Assembly: GCF_022829285.1 (NCBI RefSeq)
Contig: NZ_JAKSYI010000040.1
Coordinates: 25,590-89,589, forward strand
DNA length: 64,000 nt
Reading direction: 5' to 3'
Origin: Methylobacterium sp. J-078
GTDB lineage: Bacteria > Pseudomonadota > Alphaproteobacteria > Rhizobiales > Beijerinckiaceae
Every line of letters begins with the position of its first letter. Positions within the stretch are counted from its first letter, which is position 1. This document shows, piece by piece, positions 20,128 through 28,807 of the stretch. The translations under genes and the position numbers were made by a program. The notes below the pieces were generated by a model. That model ran no database searches. It had not been told where the DNA came from and was given only the letters and a program-made list of their open reading frames with translations.

Positions 20128-20137
20128 GGCGGAGCGA

Positions 20138-20545
20138 TTACGGACCGACGGCGGCGACATCGTCGGTGCAGAGCATGAGCTCGGTGGCCTTGGCCACGAG
20201 GCCGGCCATGATCCGCTCGTCCTCCGGGGTGCGCGGGCTGGCCGCCAGGCGCGCGGCATCCTGCTTGAGGGTCCGGTTGCAGCCGCAGCTCGGCAGTCCG
20301 CCATCCGGCGTGCAGGCATCGTGCTTGCGGCAGGCGGCGTCGAGGGCGTCGACGGGCGTCACGTCCATGCCGTCGTTGCCGGGCCCACAATAATGCCCGT
20401 GCACGAGCAGGGCAGGGCGCGGGGTCTGGTTCTGCGATGTCGTCAGTTCGGTCGCCGGGGGCTGGCCCGGCAGGGGCTGGGCGAGGGCGAGCGAGGCATG
20501 AAGGGTCAGGGCTCCGAGGAGCAGGGCGCGTGTGAGCAGCCGCAT
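20138..20545 (-). CDS. exported phospholipase A2-like protein
   Basis: 135 residues with a signal peptide (MRLLTRALLLGALTLHASLALA). The mature part holds the secreted-PLA2 signatures: a calcium-loop-like HYCGPGNDG followed by PVDALDAACRKHDAC, equivalent to the PLA2 DxCCxxHDxC active site with its His-Asp pair. Six cysteines could form disulfides in the periplasm or outside the cell. The predicted reaction is sn-2 hydrolysis of phospholipids; bacterial members are poorly studied. There is no operon partner. It is at the short end for the family but contains the whole catalytic helix. Confidence 0.72.
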   Translation of the reverse strand: MRLLTRALLLGALTLHASLALAQPLPGQPPATELTTSQNQTPRPALLVHGHYCGPGNDGMDVTPVDALDAACRKHDACTPDGGLPSCGCNRTLKQDAARLAASPRTPEDERIMAGLVAKATELMLCTDDVAAVGP

Positions 20546-20859
20546 CGGATGTCTCCGGCAGGTCGGGGATGAGCGGGATCGGGAGTTAGGGCCGGACGGC
20601 CCGAGATTCGCGGGATCGGCACGGGCGACGGCGCGCCGCTGCCCGGACGCCGCAGCCTCAGCTCACGGCGGTCCGGCCGAGCCGGTCAGGCGCGCGCAAT
20701 TCATCATCGTGGTGTCCTGCACGAAGGCGAGGCGGAACACGGTCTTGCCGTGCCGCCGTCCGGTTGAGCCCCTCGAACCAGACAATGCTATCGAAACCGT
20801 CGCGTTCCCTAAAAATGGCGCCCCCCGGCATCACGAACCCGCGTCGCGAGCCTCGTGAA
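20546..20859. other. 314-bp intergenic region
   Basis: No supported gene or obvious structure. The codon-position bias is lost here compared with its neighbours. It presumably carries the promoter of the phospholipase-like gene. Confidence 0.5.
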
Positions 20860-21294
20860 TCAAGCTGCGCGGTCGAGATCCGCTGGGAGAGTGAGGCCCG
20901 TGCGCGGGGCAGCGGCGAGAATCTCCGCGATCAGGGCGACGAGCTGGTGCCCGTGATAGGGCGTCCGCAGGCAGAGCGCGCCCGTCACCATCGAGCCGGA
21001 CTCGAGCCGGCGGGGGGAGCGCGCGGTGTAGACCACGCCCACCGTGGGATCGAGGCAGCGGGCAACGTCCGCCAGCGAGAGGCCATCCACCGTGTCGCGG
21101 ACATCGGCATCGGTCACCAGCACGTCGACCCGGCGCCGGCCGGGCGGGGCGAGGAGGAGGGCTTCGACCTCCCCGGCGGTGCGTGCCCCGATGACGTCGT
21201 AGCCCGACATTTCCAGGCAGCTCGTGGTGATGCAGCGGGTCAGCTCGTCTCCGGCGAGGAGAACCACGAGTGGTTGGCGGGACACGGCCTGCAT
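20860..21294 (-). CDS. stand-alone, partly degenerate receiver (REC) domain protein
   Basis: 144 residues from ATG 21294, which has AGGA 8 bases upstream; an ATG at 21339 in frame is less well supported. The fold reads as a CheY-type receiver: the acidic pair in VVLLAGDELT (Asp16-Glu17), a phospho-acceptor Asp62 in VDVLVTDADV, and a late CLRTPYHGHQL block. The invariant lysine before that proline is replaced by threonine, so phosphorylation signalling may be altered. No output domain and no adjacent kinase. Possibly a phosphate sink or non-phosphorylated adaptor. Confidence 0.7.
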   Translation of the reverse strand: MQAVSRQPLVVLLAGDELTRCITTSCLEMSGYDVIGARTAGEVEALLLAPPGRRRVDVLVTDADVRDTVDGLSLADVARCLDPTVGVVYTARSPRRLESGSMVTGALCLRTPYHGHQLVALIAEILAAAPRTGLTLPADLDRAA

Positions 21295-21945
21295 GGCGAT
21301 TTTCCTGGCTGAACCGATGTCGAGCGCTTCGGCTTTCAAGTGGACGATGATCCGATCGTAGGAATCGGCGGGTTAACGCGTCCTTAAACAACCGGTTTCG
21401 TCAGGCAATATCTTTTCCGGCGCCAAGCTTCCAGGATCGACGATTTGGGGCAGATGCCCACCTTATCAGCATCGCCCTGCCTAGAAAGAATGCCGACCCA
21501 GCAATGACTGCATCTTGATTGGATTTCGTCGGAACTGGTGTGCAGGTGCCAGGTATCCGGTGTGCCAAGCATGGAGAGTGCCAAGCACGGAGGACAAGGC
21601 GCCTGGGCAGGCGGGCGGACCCGGAGGCCGCCCGATTCCGAGCCGCGCGGCAGGCGTCGTTGCGTGTTCCGGCGCCCCAGGCGAGGCCCGCAGGCGGATC
21701 GTTCGGCCGTCGCGACGAACGGGAGAACAGGCTTTCCCATTCCAGCCGAAAAAAGCCGTTCGGTTCCTTTGACGCCGCCCTCCGTGCAGTCGATGCTGTC
21801 AATCGAACGGCTCAGCAGAGCACAGGCACAGTTCTTCGGCAGTCATCATGCCTTCGTGTTCTTGCTGAGTTTTGTATTCAATTTTTTAACTCAGGATCTA
21901 TGCGCGCCGATCCTTGGCGCCGGATCCGCATGCGCGGGTGTCATC
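21295..21945. other. 651-bp intergenic region upstream of sfnG
   Basis: No gene is supported. The last 120 bp turn AT-richer (around 21830-21900), with a GAGTT...AACTC inverted repeat flanking a T-run at 21868-21894, likely within the sfnG promoter region. I looked for a GG-N10-GC sigma-54 element, expected because sfn genes are sigma-54 dependent in pseudomonads, and did not find a convincing one. Confidence 0.5.
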
Positions 21946-23061
21946 ATGAGCGTCCAACCGTCGAACCGCCACAGCGACGAGCCGATCCGCTTCGCCTACT
22001 GGGTGCCCAACGTCTCGGGCGGCCTCGTCATCAGCAAGATTCCCCAGCGCACGAGCTGGGACGCGCCCTACAACCGGCGCCTCGCGCAGATCGCGGAAGC
22101 GGCCGGGTTCGACTACGCCCTGACGCAGATCCGCTTCACCGCCGGCTACGGGGCCGAGTACCAGCACGAATCCGTCGCCTTCAGCCACGCGCTGCTGGCC
22201 GCCACCTCGAAGCTGAAGGTCATCGCCGCCCTCCTGCCCGGCCCCTGGAACCCGACGCTCGCCGCCAAGCAGATCGCCACGATCAGCCAGCTCACCGAGG
22301 GGCGCATCGCCATCAACGTGGTCTCGGGCTGGTTCTCGGGCGAGTTCCGGGCGATCGGCGAGCCGTGGCTCGATCACGATGAGCGCTACCGCCGCTCGGA
22401 GGAGTTCATCCGCGCACTACGGGGCATCTGGACCCAGGACAACTTCACCTTCCGGGGCGATTTCTACCGCTACAGCGACTACACCCTCAAACCCAAGCCC
22501 GCAGATCCGCAGCCCGAGATCTTCCAGGGGGGATCGTCCCGCGCGGCGCGCGACATGGCGGCCCGGGTCTCGGACTGGTACTTCACCAACGGCAACACGC
22601 CCGAGGGCATCCGGGCCCAGGTCGACGACATCCAGGCCAAGGCGCGGGCCAACGGCCACGCGGTCAAGGTCGGGGTCAACGCCTTCGTGATCGCCCGCGA
22701 CACGGAAGCCGAGGCCCGCGCGGTCCTCCAGGAAATCATCGACAACGCCGATCCGGACGCCGTGAAGGCCTTCGGGCACGAAGTGAAGAACGCCGGCCGG
22801 GCCTCGCCGGAGGGCGAGGGCAACTGGGCCAAGTCCAGCTTCGAGGACCTCGTCCAGTACAACGACGGCTTCAAGACCAACCTGATCGGCACACCGGACC
22901 AGATCGCCGAGCGCATCGTGGCGCTGAAGGACGTCGGGGTCGACCTGGCCCTCCTCGCCTTCCTGCACTTCCAGGAGGAGGTCGCGTATTTCGGCGCGCA
23001 CGTCATCCCGCGGGTCCGCGCCCTGGAGGCGGCCCGCGCCGAGCGGGCGCAGGCGGCCTGA
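21946..23061 (+). CDS. sfnG: FMNH2-dependent dimethyl sulfone monooxygenase
   Basis: 371 residues, luciferase-like two-component flavin monooxygenase. It keeps the SfnG landmark blocks IRFAYWVPNVSGGLVISKI, DYALTQIRFTAGYG, INVVSGWFSGEFRAIGEPWL, DERYRRSEEFIRALRGIWTQ, FQGGSSRAARDM and VQYNDGFKTNLIGTP. SfnG converts dimethyl sulfone to methanesulfinate and formaldehyde, so that organosulfur can be used as sulfur source. In a methylotroph-like host the formaldehyde could also enter C1 metabolism (inference). The reduced flavin must come from a reductase not adjacent here. ATG 21946 is the family-typical start; longer in-frame readings upstream are non-coding in style. Confidence 0.94.
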   Translation: MSVQPSNRHSDEPIRFAYWVPNVSGGLVISKIPQRTSWDAPYNRRLAQIAEAAGFDYALTQIRFTAGYGAEYQHESVAFSHALLAATSKLKVIAALLPGPWNPTLAAKQIATISQLTEGRIAINVVSGWFSGEFRAIGEPWLDHDERYRRSEEFIRALRGIWTQDNFTFRGDFYRYSDYTLKPKPADPQPEIFQGGSSRAARDMAARVSDWYFTNGNTPEGIRAQVDDIQAKARANGHAVKVGVNAFVIARDTEAEARAVLQEIIDNADPDAVKAFGHEVKNAGRASPEGEGNWAKSSFEDLVQYNDGFKTNLIGTPDQIAERIVALKDVGVDLALLAFLHFQEEVAYFGAHVIPRVRALEAARAERAQAA

Positions 23062-23102
23062 GCCGAGCCCCCCGCCCCCGCCCCCCGATCCGGAGACACC
23101 GC

Positions 23103-24362
23103 ATGACCATCGCCGTCAGCCCGAACCCGCGCGAGACCTACCGCTGGCCCGCCGGGGCGCCCGGCCCCGAGCGCCCGGCCGAGCCGGCCCACGTCATCCG
23201 CGACGCCGCCGAAGCCCTGCGGGTCGCCCACGCCCTGGCGGAGACGTTCCGGGCCGGCGCCTCCGAGCGCGACCGCAGCGGGCGCCGACCCCTGGCCGAG
23301 CTCGACGCGTTCTCCCAGAGCGGCCTGTGGTCGATCAACGTGCCACGGGCCCATGGCGGACCGGGACTGTCCTACCGGACCCTGGCCCAGGTCATCGCCA
23401 TCGTGTCGGCGGCCGATCCGTCCATCGGACAGATCGCCCAGAACCACCTCGGCATCGTGGCGTCGATCGATACAGTCTCGGACGAAGCCCAGAAGGCCCT
23501 GCTGTTCGGGCTCGTGCTCGCCGGTACCCGGTTCGGCAACGCCTTCTCGGAGATCGGGACGCCCCGCGCCGCCGACTTCCGGACCCGTTTCGAGGAGGAC
23601 GGCGACCACGTGGTGGTGCAGGGCACCAAGTTCTACGCCACCGGCGCGCTCCTCGCCCACCTCGTGCCCATCGTCGCCCTCGATGGAGAGGGCCGGGCCT
23701 GGTACGCCATCGCGGAGCGCAACGCGCCGGGCCTGACGGTGATCGACGATTGGTCGAGCTTCGGCCAGCGCACCACCGCGAGCGGCACCGTGCAGATCGA
23801 CGGCGTGCGAGTGCCGAAGTCCCATCTGGTGCCGGCCTGGAAGGGCTACGCGCGCCCCAGCGCCGACGGGGCGATCTTCCAGATCATCCAGGCCGCGGTG
23901 GATGCGGGCATCGCCCGGGCGGCGCTGGCCGAGACCATCGACTTCGTGCGTACCCGGTCCCGCCCCTGGATCGACAGCGGGCTGGAGCGCGCCTCCGACG
24001 ACCCCCACACCATCCGCATCGTCGGCGACCTCACGATCCGCCTGCACGCGGCCGAAGCCCTGCTCGACCGGGCCGGCCTCGCCCTCGACGCCGCCGTGGC
24101 GGACCCCGACGCCGACACGGTGGCGGCCGCGCAGCTGGCGGTGGCGGAAGCCAAGGTGCTCACCACCGAGGTGGCGCTCGGCACCACCAACACCCTGTTC
24201 GAGCTCGCCGGCACCCGCGCGACGCTCGCAGAGCACAACCTCGACCGCCACTGGCGCAACGCCCGCACTCACACGCTCCACGATCCCGTACGCTGGAAAT
24301 ACGCGATCATCGGCAACCACGCCCTCAACGGCGTGAACCCGCCCTTCCACGCCTGGAGTTGA
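23103..24362 (+). CDS. sfnB: SfnB-family sulfur acquisition oxidoreductase (acyl-CoA dehydrogenase fold)
   Basis: 419 residues, 41 bp after sfnG and almost certainly co-transcribed. An acyl-CoA-dehydrogenase/dibenzothiophene-monooxygenase-type flavoprotein: the N-terminal helical domain includes LAELDAFSQSGLWSINVPRA, the middle FGNAFSEIGTPRAADFRTRF holds the flavin-facing strands, and the C-terminal helical bundle ends RHWRNARTHTLHDPVRWKY, the DszC-like signature of the SfnB branch. Its exact reaction is not settled; it accompanies sfnG in sulfone/sulfonate assimilation. A strong terminator follows at 24377. Confidence 0.9.
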   Translation: MTIAVSPNPRETYRWPAGAPGPERPAEPAHVIRDAAEALRVAHALAETFRAGASERDRSGRRPLAELDAFSQSGLWSINVPRAHGGPGLSYRTLAQVIAIVSAADPSIGQIAQNHLGIVASIDTVSDEAQKALLFGLVLAGTRFGNAFSEIGTPRAADFRTRFEEDGDHVVVQGTKFYATGALLAHLVPIVALDGEGRAWYAIAERNAPGLTVIDDWSSFGQRTTASGTVQIDGVRVPKSHLVPAWKGYARPSADGAIFQIIQAAVDAGIARAALAETIDFVRTRSRPWIDSGLERASDDPHTIRIVGDLTIRLHAAEALLDRAGLALDAAVADPDADTVAAAQLAVAEAKVLTTEVALGTTNTLFELAGTRATLAEHNLDRHWRNARTHTLHDPVRWKYAIIGNHALNGVNPPFHAWS

Positions 24363-24376
24363 CGGAGAGGATCGTG

Positions 24377-24398
24377 CGGGGGGCGAGGGCGCCCCCCG
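24377..24398 (+). terminator. terminator of the sfnG-sfnB operon
   Basis: A 9-bp perfect G/C stem (24377-24385 with 24390-24398, AGGG loop) followed by TT starts 15 bp after the sfnB stop. Confidence 0.75.
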
Positions 24399-24564
24399 TT
24401 CGGCGTCCGGGTTTGGCCCGGCACAAACTGCCGCGACCCGGCAAGCCATGTATCCCCGCGACCGGTCGAGAATCCCTCAAGCGCCTCATCCATAAGGATA
24501 AAATTCGCACCCTCGCATGGCGTCCTTCTTGCTCGGAGGAGGCAGAATCACGCGAGCGACCCCG

Positions 24565-24873
24565 ATGACCATTTCCAGCGCCAGCCTGTTCGGCAACGGG
24601 CCTGTCACCCGGCCGGCGGGCATCGCCACGGCGAAGGCCTCCGGCGGCCAGGCCTCGGTCAATACCCAGGGCGACTTCCTCAAATACGCGAAGATGTCTC
24701 CGATGGATCGGATGCGCGCGGGCATCCTGAAGAGCATGGACCTCACGGAGGAGCAGCTCGGCGCCCTGCCGCAGGACGCACGTCAGAAGATCGAGGACCA
24801 GATCAAGGACAGCATCAGGAAGATGGTCTCCAACGAGGGTCCGAAGGGGCAGCTCATCGACATCTCGGCGTGA
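24565..24873 (+). CDS. small soluble hypothetical protein
   Basis: 102 residues. The N-terminal third is low-complexity and probably disordered (MTISSASLFGNGPVTRPAGI). The C-terminal part is helical and charged: FLKYAKMSPMDRMRAGILKS, then DLTEEQLGALPQDARQKIED and QIKDSIRKM. I recognise no domain, but the phrase DLTEEQLxALP...RQKIEDxI recurs in short conserved hypothetical proteins of alphaproteobacteria. The start is ambiguous: ATG 24517 also fits, and the GGAGGAGG at about 24536 suits neither start well. It stands alone between two unrelated units. Confidence 0.6.
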   Translation: MTISSASLFGNGPVTRPAGIATAKASGGQASVNTQGDFLKYAKMSPMDRMRAGILKSMDLTEEQLGALPQDARQKIEDQIKDSIRKMVSNEGPKGQLIDISA

Positions 24874-25077
24874 GGCCGCCCCTGCGTCGTCCTTGTTCGA
24901 ACCATCTCGCCATACCCGGGTTCGACGGCCTCCATCCCGGTCGAGGATGCGGGCCGCGATCGAAACGGACGTCCGACCCTTCGATGGTCCGTTAACCCGC
25001 CGCTGAAACAGTACCGGCTCCGGCCACACGCTGTCGTCTGGGCCCGGAGCGGATGACACGGCCGGGCGGACGGATCA

Positions 25078-26922
25078 GTGAGAGCAACCTACCGGCTTCC
25101 AGCGCCGTCCTGCGCCGAACCGTCGTCCTCCGCCGACCGCTCGGCCTTCGACAATCCCGCGATCCTGTGGCTGCTCGTGGTGTTGGGCCTCTACACCCTC
25201 TATCCCCTCGCCGACTTTCGCGCGGTGGTCGAGCGCCTGCGCCTGCCTGATTCCGACGACGCGATGCGTCTCGTTCAGGTGCGCGACCTCCTGGCGGGGC
25301 AGGGCTGGTTCGACATGGTCCAGCACCGGCTGATGCCGCCGGACGGTGCCGGCATGCACTGGTCCCGCCTCGTCGATGCGCCCCTGGCCGGTCTGATCGG
25401 CCTCGCCACGCCCTGGCTCGGCCGGCCCCTGGCGGAGGGGCTCGTGGTGGCTCTCTGGCCGCCGGCCCTCTTCGCCGCCTACCTCCTCATCGTCTACCGC
25501 GCCGTCCGTTCCCGCTTCGGCGTTCGCCCGGCCCTGCTGTCCCTGTTCGCCGCCACCCAGGTCGCGGGGCTCGGGACGCTCTTCGCCTTCGGGCGGATCG
25601 ACCACCACAACGTCCAGGTGCTGCTCGTCCTCCTCCTCGGATGCGCCCTCGCCGATTCCGGGCGCTCCGTCCGCGCAGCCGTCGTCGGCGGTCTCGCCAC
25701 GGCGGCCTCCCTGGCGGTCGGCCTCGAAGCGCTGCCCGTGATCGTGATCGGCGGTCTCTTCGTGTTGGGCGACTGGATCGTGGCGGGACGAACGGGTCTT
25801 CCGGTGTTTCGGGCGTTCACCCTCACCTTGGCGGGCGGCAGCCTCGCCCTGTTCCTGATCCAGACCGACCCGGCCCTGTGGGCGACGACGCAGTGCGACG
25901 CGCTCTCACCGCCGTGGCTCTGGCTGGCCGTGGGGTCCGCCGCCGTCGCATCGGGCGCCACCGTCCTTGCCGCACGGCTCGGCACGCCGCTTCGCCGCGC
26001 CGGTTTCGCGGCCGCGTGCGGTGTCGTCGTGGTGGCTGTCTTCGTGTCCCTCGCCCCGCACTGCCTGTCGGGTCCCTTCCAGGGCCTGCCGGCTTTCGTC
26101 CGGACGGAATGGCTCGACCGCGTTCGGGAAATGCAATCCGCCCGCAGCCTCCTATCGGCGCTTCCGGACGTCGCGCTCGCCTGCTACGGGCCGCTGCTGC
26201 TGGCCGGGCTGGTGGCGGCGCACGCCGCCCTGCGCGGTCGCCCGGAGATCCGGCGCGCTGCGGCCCTGACCGCCGCGTTCCTGCTCTCCGGGTTCGTCCT
26301 GGCCCAGTTCCAGTTCCGCAGCCTCTACATGGCCGCGGCCTTCATTCCCCTGGTCGCCGGCCCCGTCTTCAGCCACACGGTCACGCTGCTGCGCGGTCCC
26401 GCTCCCGCATGGCGACGGATCGCGACGTCGAGCCTGGCCTGTCTGCTGATCGCCCAGGTTTGGGTGATGCTGCACGCGCCCTTCAGCGGCAGCGCCCCGG
26501 AGAGTGCGGCCCCGGCGCCGGCCGGACCGGACTGCGGCACGGCCCAGTCCCTGGCGGCCCTCGACATGCTTCCGTCCGGCCTCATCCTGGCCGACCAGGA
26601 TCTGGGCCCGTCGATCCTGCTTCGAAGCCATCACGGCGTCGTGGCGGCCCCGTATCACCGGGCGATCACGGGGCTGATCGCCGCGGTCGAAGGTCTCTCC
26701 GGTGACGAGGCGGCCCTGAAGCGGGCGCTCGCCACCTCCGGGGCCACCTACCTCGTCGTCTGCACCCATTCCGTGACGAGCGCGGACCGCGCGATGGCTC
26801 CGTTCGCCCGCCGGCTGGCCGAGGGTACGGCGACGGCCCCGTGGCTCGAACGCCTGCCGCTCGCCGGGACGCCGCTGGCCGCCTGGCGCGTCCGGCTTGC
26901 CGGGCAGGGATCGGGCGCGTGA
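25078..26922 (+). CDS. polytopic membrane protein resembling GT-C glycosyltransferases (STT3/PMT type)
   Basis: 614 residues from GTG 25078. About 11-12 hydrophobic spans, starting at LWLLVVLGLYTLYPLADF. After the first span comes the acidic loop RLPDSDDAMRLVQVRDLLAG, then DMVQHRLMPPDGAGMHWSRL. This is the arrangement of GT-C enzymes, where acidic residues in the first external loop bind metal or activate the acceptor. FGRIDHHNVQVLLVL is another STT3/AglB-like block. The C-terminal 130 residues form a soluble domain. Likely role: glycan transfer from a polyprenyl donor at the periplasmic face; donor and acceptor unknown. It is an orphan with no surrounding polysaccharide cluster. Confidence 0.65.
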   Translation: MRATYRLPAPSCAEPSSSADRSAFDNPAILWLLVVLGLYTLYPLADFRAVVERLRLPDSDDAMRLVQVRDLLAGQGWFDMVQHRLMPPDGAGMHWSRLVDAPLAGLIGLATPWLGRPLAEGLVVALWPPALFAAYLLIVYRAVRSRFGVRPALLSLFAATQVAGLGTLFAFGRIDHHNVQVLLVLLLGCALADSGRSVRAAVVGGLATAASLAVGLEALPVIVIGGLFVLGDWIVAGRTGLPVFRAFTLTLAGGSLALFLIQTDPALWATTQCDALSPPWLWLAVGSAAVASGATVLAARLGTPLRRAGFAAACGVVVVAVFVSLAPHCLSGPFQGLPAFVRTEWLDRVREMQSARSLLSALPDVALACYGPLLLAGLVAAHAALRGRPEIRRAAALTAAFLLSGFVLAQFQFRSLYMAAAFIPLVAGPVFSHTVTLLRGPAPAWRRIATSSLACLLIAQVWVMLHAPFSGSAPESAAPAPAGPDCGTAQSLAALDMLPSGLILADQDLGPSILLRSHHGVVAAPYHRAITGLIAAVEGLSGDEAALKRALATSGATYLVVCTHSVTSADRAMAPFARRLAEGTATAPWLERLPLAGTPLAAWRVRLAGQGSGA

Positions 26923-27244
26923 TGAGTTCCTCCGTGCCCCGGTCGTCATCCGCCCCGCTGAATCGACCGGCCCCGTGCGACGCGCCGAACCGCTCTGATC
27001 GGCCGGGCGCACGCACGGGATCGCACATGTCGGCGAACGCGGCTTCGATGACGACGGTCTCCTCGGCGACCCGGCCCGCGCGAGGCCGCCCGCAACGGGA
27101 CAGACCCGCATGTGCGGCCGGCACCGCCGTTAAGCCGATCAGCGCATGGCAGCGCTACGCCGTGCGGGACTACTCAGGCCCTGGCAGAAGGCCCATCTCG
27201 AGGCGGTCGTCATCGCTCGCCTCGCGGAACGCGGCGAAGCAGAC
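26923..27244. other. 322-bp intergenic region
   Basis: No supported gene, repeat or hairpin. It presumably holds the promoter for the small membrane protein at 27245. Confidence 0.45.
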
Positions 27245-27427
27245 ATGAATTCGGGAATCGGAACCGTGGATATCGAGACCGCCAAGATGCTGGTGGGGGC
27301 CGTCCTCGTGGTGGCCATCGGCGCCTTCTCCGTGCTAACCGTGGGCGGGATGGTCCGCGCCATGGTCGCCGATCTGCGTGCCGGACGCGCCGAGTTGCAC
27401 GGCGAGAGGGTCTCCGAGCCCCGCTGA
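27245..27427 (+). CDS. 60-residue single-span membrane protein
   Basis: From ATG 27245: a short polar N-terminus (MNSGIGTVDIETA), one membrane helix (MLVGAVLVVAIGAFSVLTVGG) and a charged cytoplasmic-type tail (MVADLRAGRAELHGE). An in-frame ATG at 27146 would add a basic leader but makes less sense ahead of a single span. No family is recognised. Confidence 0.5.
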   Translation: MNSGIGTVDIETAKMLVGAVLVVAIGAFSVLTVGGMVRAMVADLRAGRAELHGERVSEPR

Positions 27428-27541
27428 CGGGTGGTCGCGGCCCCGATCGGAGACGGGCCGGCACGATTCAGCGCAGGGATAAGCCGGGTTTGGTACGAAA
27501 TCCGCCCTGGCCGTCGCGCATCCGTGATCCATCTTCTGACG

Positions 27542-28795
27542 ATGAACGCCCTTCCGCAGGACTGCATCGATAACGGCCCGGCTCGGATCGTGGCCGCCGC
27601 GCGCGCGGTCTCCCGCCGTGCGGCCGAGCGGGCCGACGCCCTCGACCGGGACGGCGGGTTTCCGGCCGAGGACGTCGCCGACGCCCATGCGGCGGGCCTG
27701 CTCGTGGCGCCCCTGCCGGTGGCGCTGGGCGGGGCCGGCCTCGATGCACCCCACCGGGCGCCGGTGCTGGCCGATCTCCTCGCCCAGATCGGACGCGGCA
27801 GCCTCGCCCTCGGCCGGCTCTACGAGGGGCACGTCAACGCCCTCGCCCTGATGTTGCGCTACGCCGAGCCGGCGGTGGCCGAGCGACTCGCCGCGGATGC
27901 CCGCGCCGGGCACCTGTTCGGGGTCTGGAACACCCAGCCCCAGGCCGGCGGCCTCAGCCTCCAGAAAGTCGGCGGCCTCAGCCTCCAGACAGCCGGCGAC
28001 CTCAGCCTTGAGAATGCCGGCGGCTTCGATCCGGCGGGTGAGTCCTGGACCCTGGCGGGTGTGAAGTCCTTCGCCTCCGGCGCCGGGGCGGTGACCCGGC
28101 CCCTCGTCACCGCGCGCCGCCCGGACGGGCGCCAACAGATGCTCGTGGTGGACCTGGAGCCCGGCACCCGCGCCGACCTGTCCGGCTGGCGGGCGCAGGG
28201 CATGCGCGCCTCGACCTCGGGCATCCTCGACTTCACCGGCCTGCCCGCCGGCCCCGGCAGCTTCGTCGGCGGCCCCGACGATTACTTTGCCGAGCCGCAC
28301 TTCTCCGGCGGCGCCTGGCGCTTCGCCGCCGTGCAGCTCGGCGGCATCGAGGCGGTGTTCGACGCCCTGCGGACGCATCTCCGGGCCACCGGGCGGGGCG
28401 GCGACCCGCATCAGGCGGCCCGCCTCGGCGAGGCCGCGATCGCGGTGGAGGGCGCGCGCCTCTTCGTCGGCCACGCGGCGCGGCTCGCCGCCGACCCGGA
28501 GGCGGAGCCCGACCGGGTGATCGCCTACGTCAACCTCACCCGCCTCGCGGTGGAGCGGGCCGGGCTCGACGTGCTGGAGCGGGCCCAGCGCTCGGTGGGG
28601 CTGGCGGGCTTCCTCAGCCCCCATCCCCTGGAGCGCTTGGCGCGGGATCTGGCCACCTACCTGCGCCAGCCCGGCCCCGACCGGGCCCTGACCAGCGCGG
28701 CGGCCCACGTCCTCGCGGCGCCGCGGCCGGCGGACATGCTCTGGCGCAATCCCGCCGGGGTGCCTATTCCTGACGCGGCTCCGGCCGATCTGTAG
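27542..28795 (+). CDS. acyl-CoA dehydrogenase family protein
   Basis: 417 residues. N-terminal helical domain with LVAPLPVALGGAGLDAPHRA and RGSLALGRLYEGHVNAL, middle domain with SWTLAGVKSFASGAGAVTRP (the flavin-shielding loop) and a C-terminal helical bundle. Compared with ordinary family members the middle domain is expanded by a three-fold 24-bp tandem repeat encoding GGLSLQ-type units (residues about 135-161). It is followed after 12 bp by a NodS-like methyltransferase. This pairing, usually together with a PIG-L deacetylase and a glycosyltransferase, recurs in proteobacteria; only two of the four genes are present here. Substrate unknown. Confidence 0.8.
   Translation: MNALPQDCIDNGPARIVAAARAVSRRAAERADALDRDGGFPAEDVADAHAAGLLVAPLPVALGGAGLDAPHRAPVLADLLAQIGRGSLALGRLYEGHVNALALMLRYAEPAVAERLAADARAGHLFGVWNTQPQAGGLSLQKVGGLSLQTAGDLSLENAGGFDPAGESWTLAGVKSFASGAGAVTRPLVTARRPDGRQQMLVVDLEPGTRADLSGWRAQGMRASTSGILDFTGLPAGPGSFVGGPDDYFAEPHFSGGAWRFAAVQLGGIEAVFDALRTHLRATGRGGDPHQAARLGEAAIAVEGARLFVGHAARLAADPEAEPDRVIAYVNLTRLAVERAGLDVLERAQRSVGLAGFLSPHPLERLARDLATYLRQPGPDRALTSAAAHVLAAPRPADMLWRNPAGVPIPDAAPADL
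27944..28025 (+). repeat. 24-bp in-frame tandem repeat inside the acyl-CoA dehydrogenase gene
   Basis: About 3.3 copies of a 24-bp unit (GCCGGCGGCCTCAGCCTCCA plus 4 variable bases). The first two copies are nearly identical and the third is diverged. It encodes GGLSLQKV, GGLSLQTA and GDLSLENA in a surface-loop position. Confidence 0.9.
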
Positions 28796-28807
28796 GCGCT
28801 GACCTCC

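Noticed and set aside
21384..21802. Two overlapping minus-strand frames in the 651-bp spacer before sfnG
   Set aside because: No domain, no ribosome-binding site, and mixed amino-acid composition that looks like read-through of non-coding DNA.
21820..21880. Sigma-54 promoter for sfnG
   Set aside because: GG and GC dinucleotides are present but not at the required 10-base spacing.
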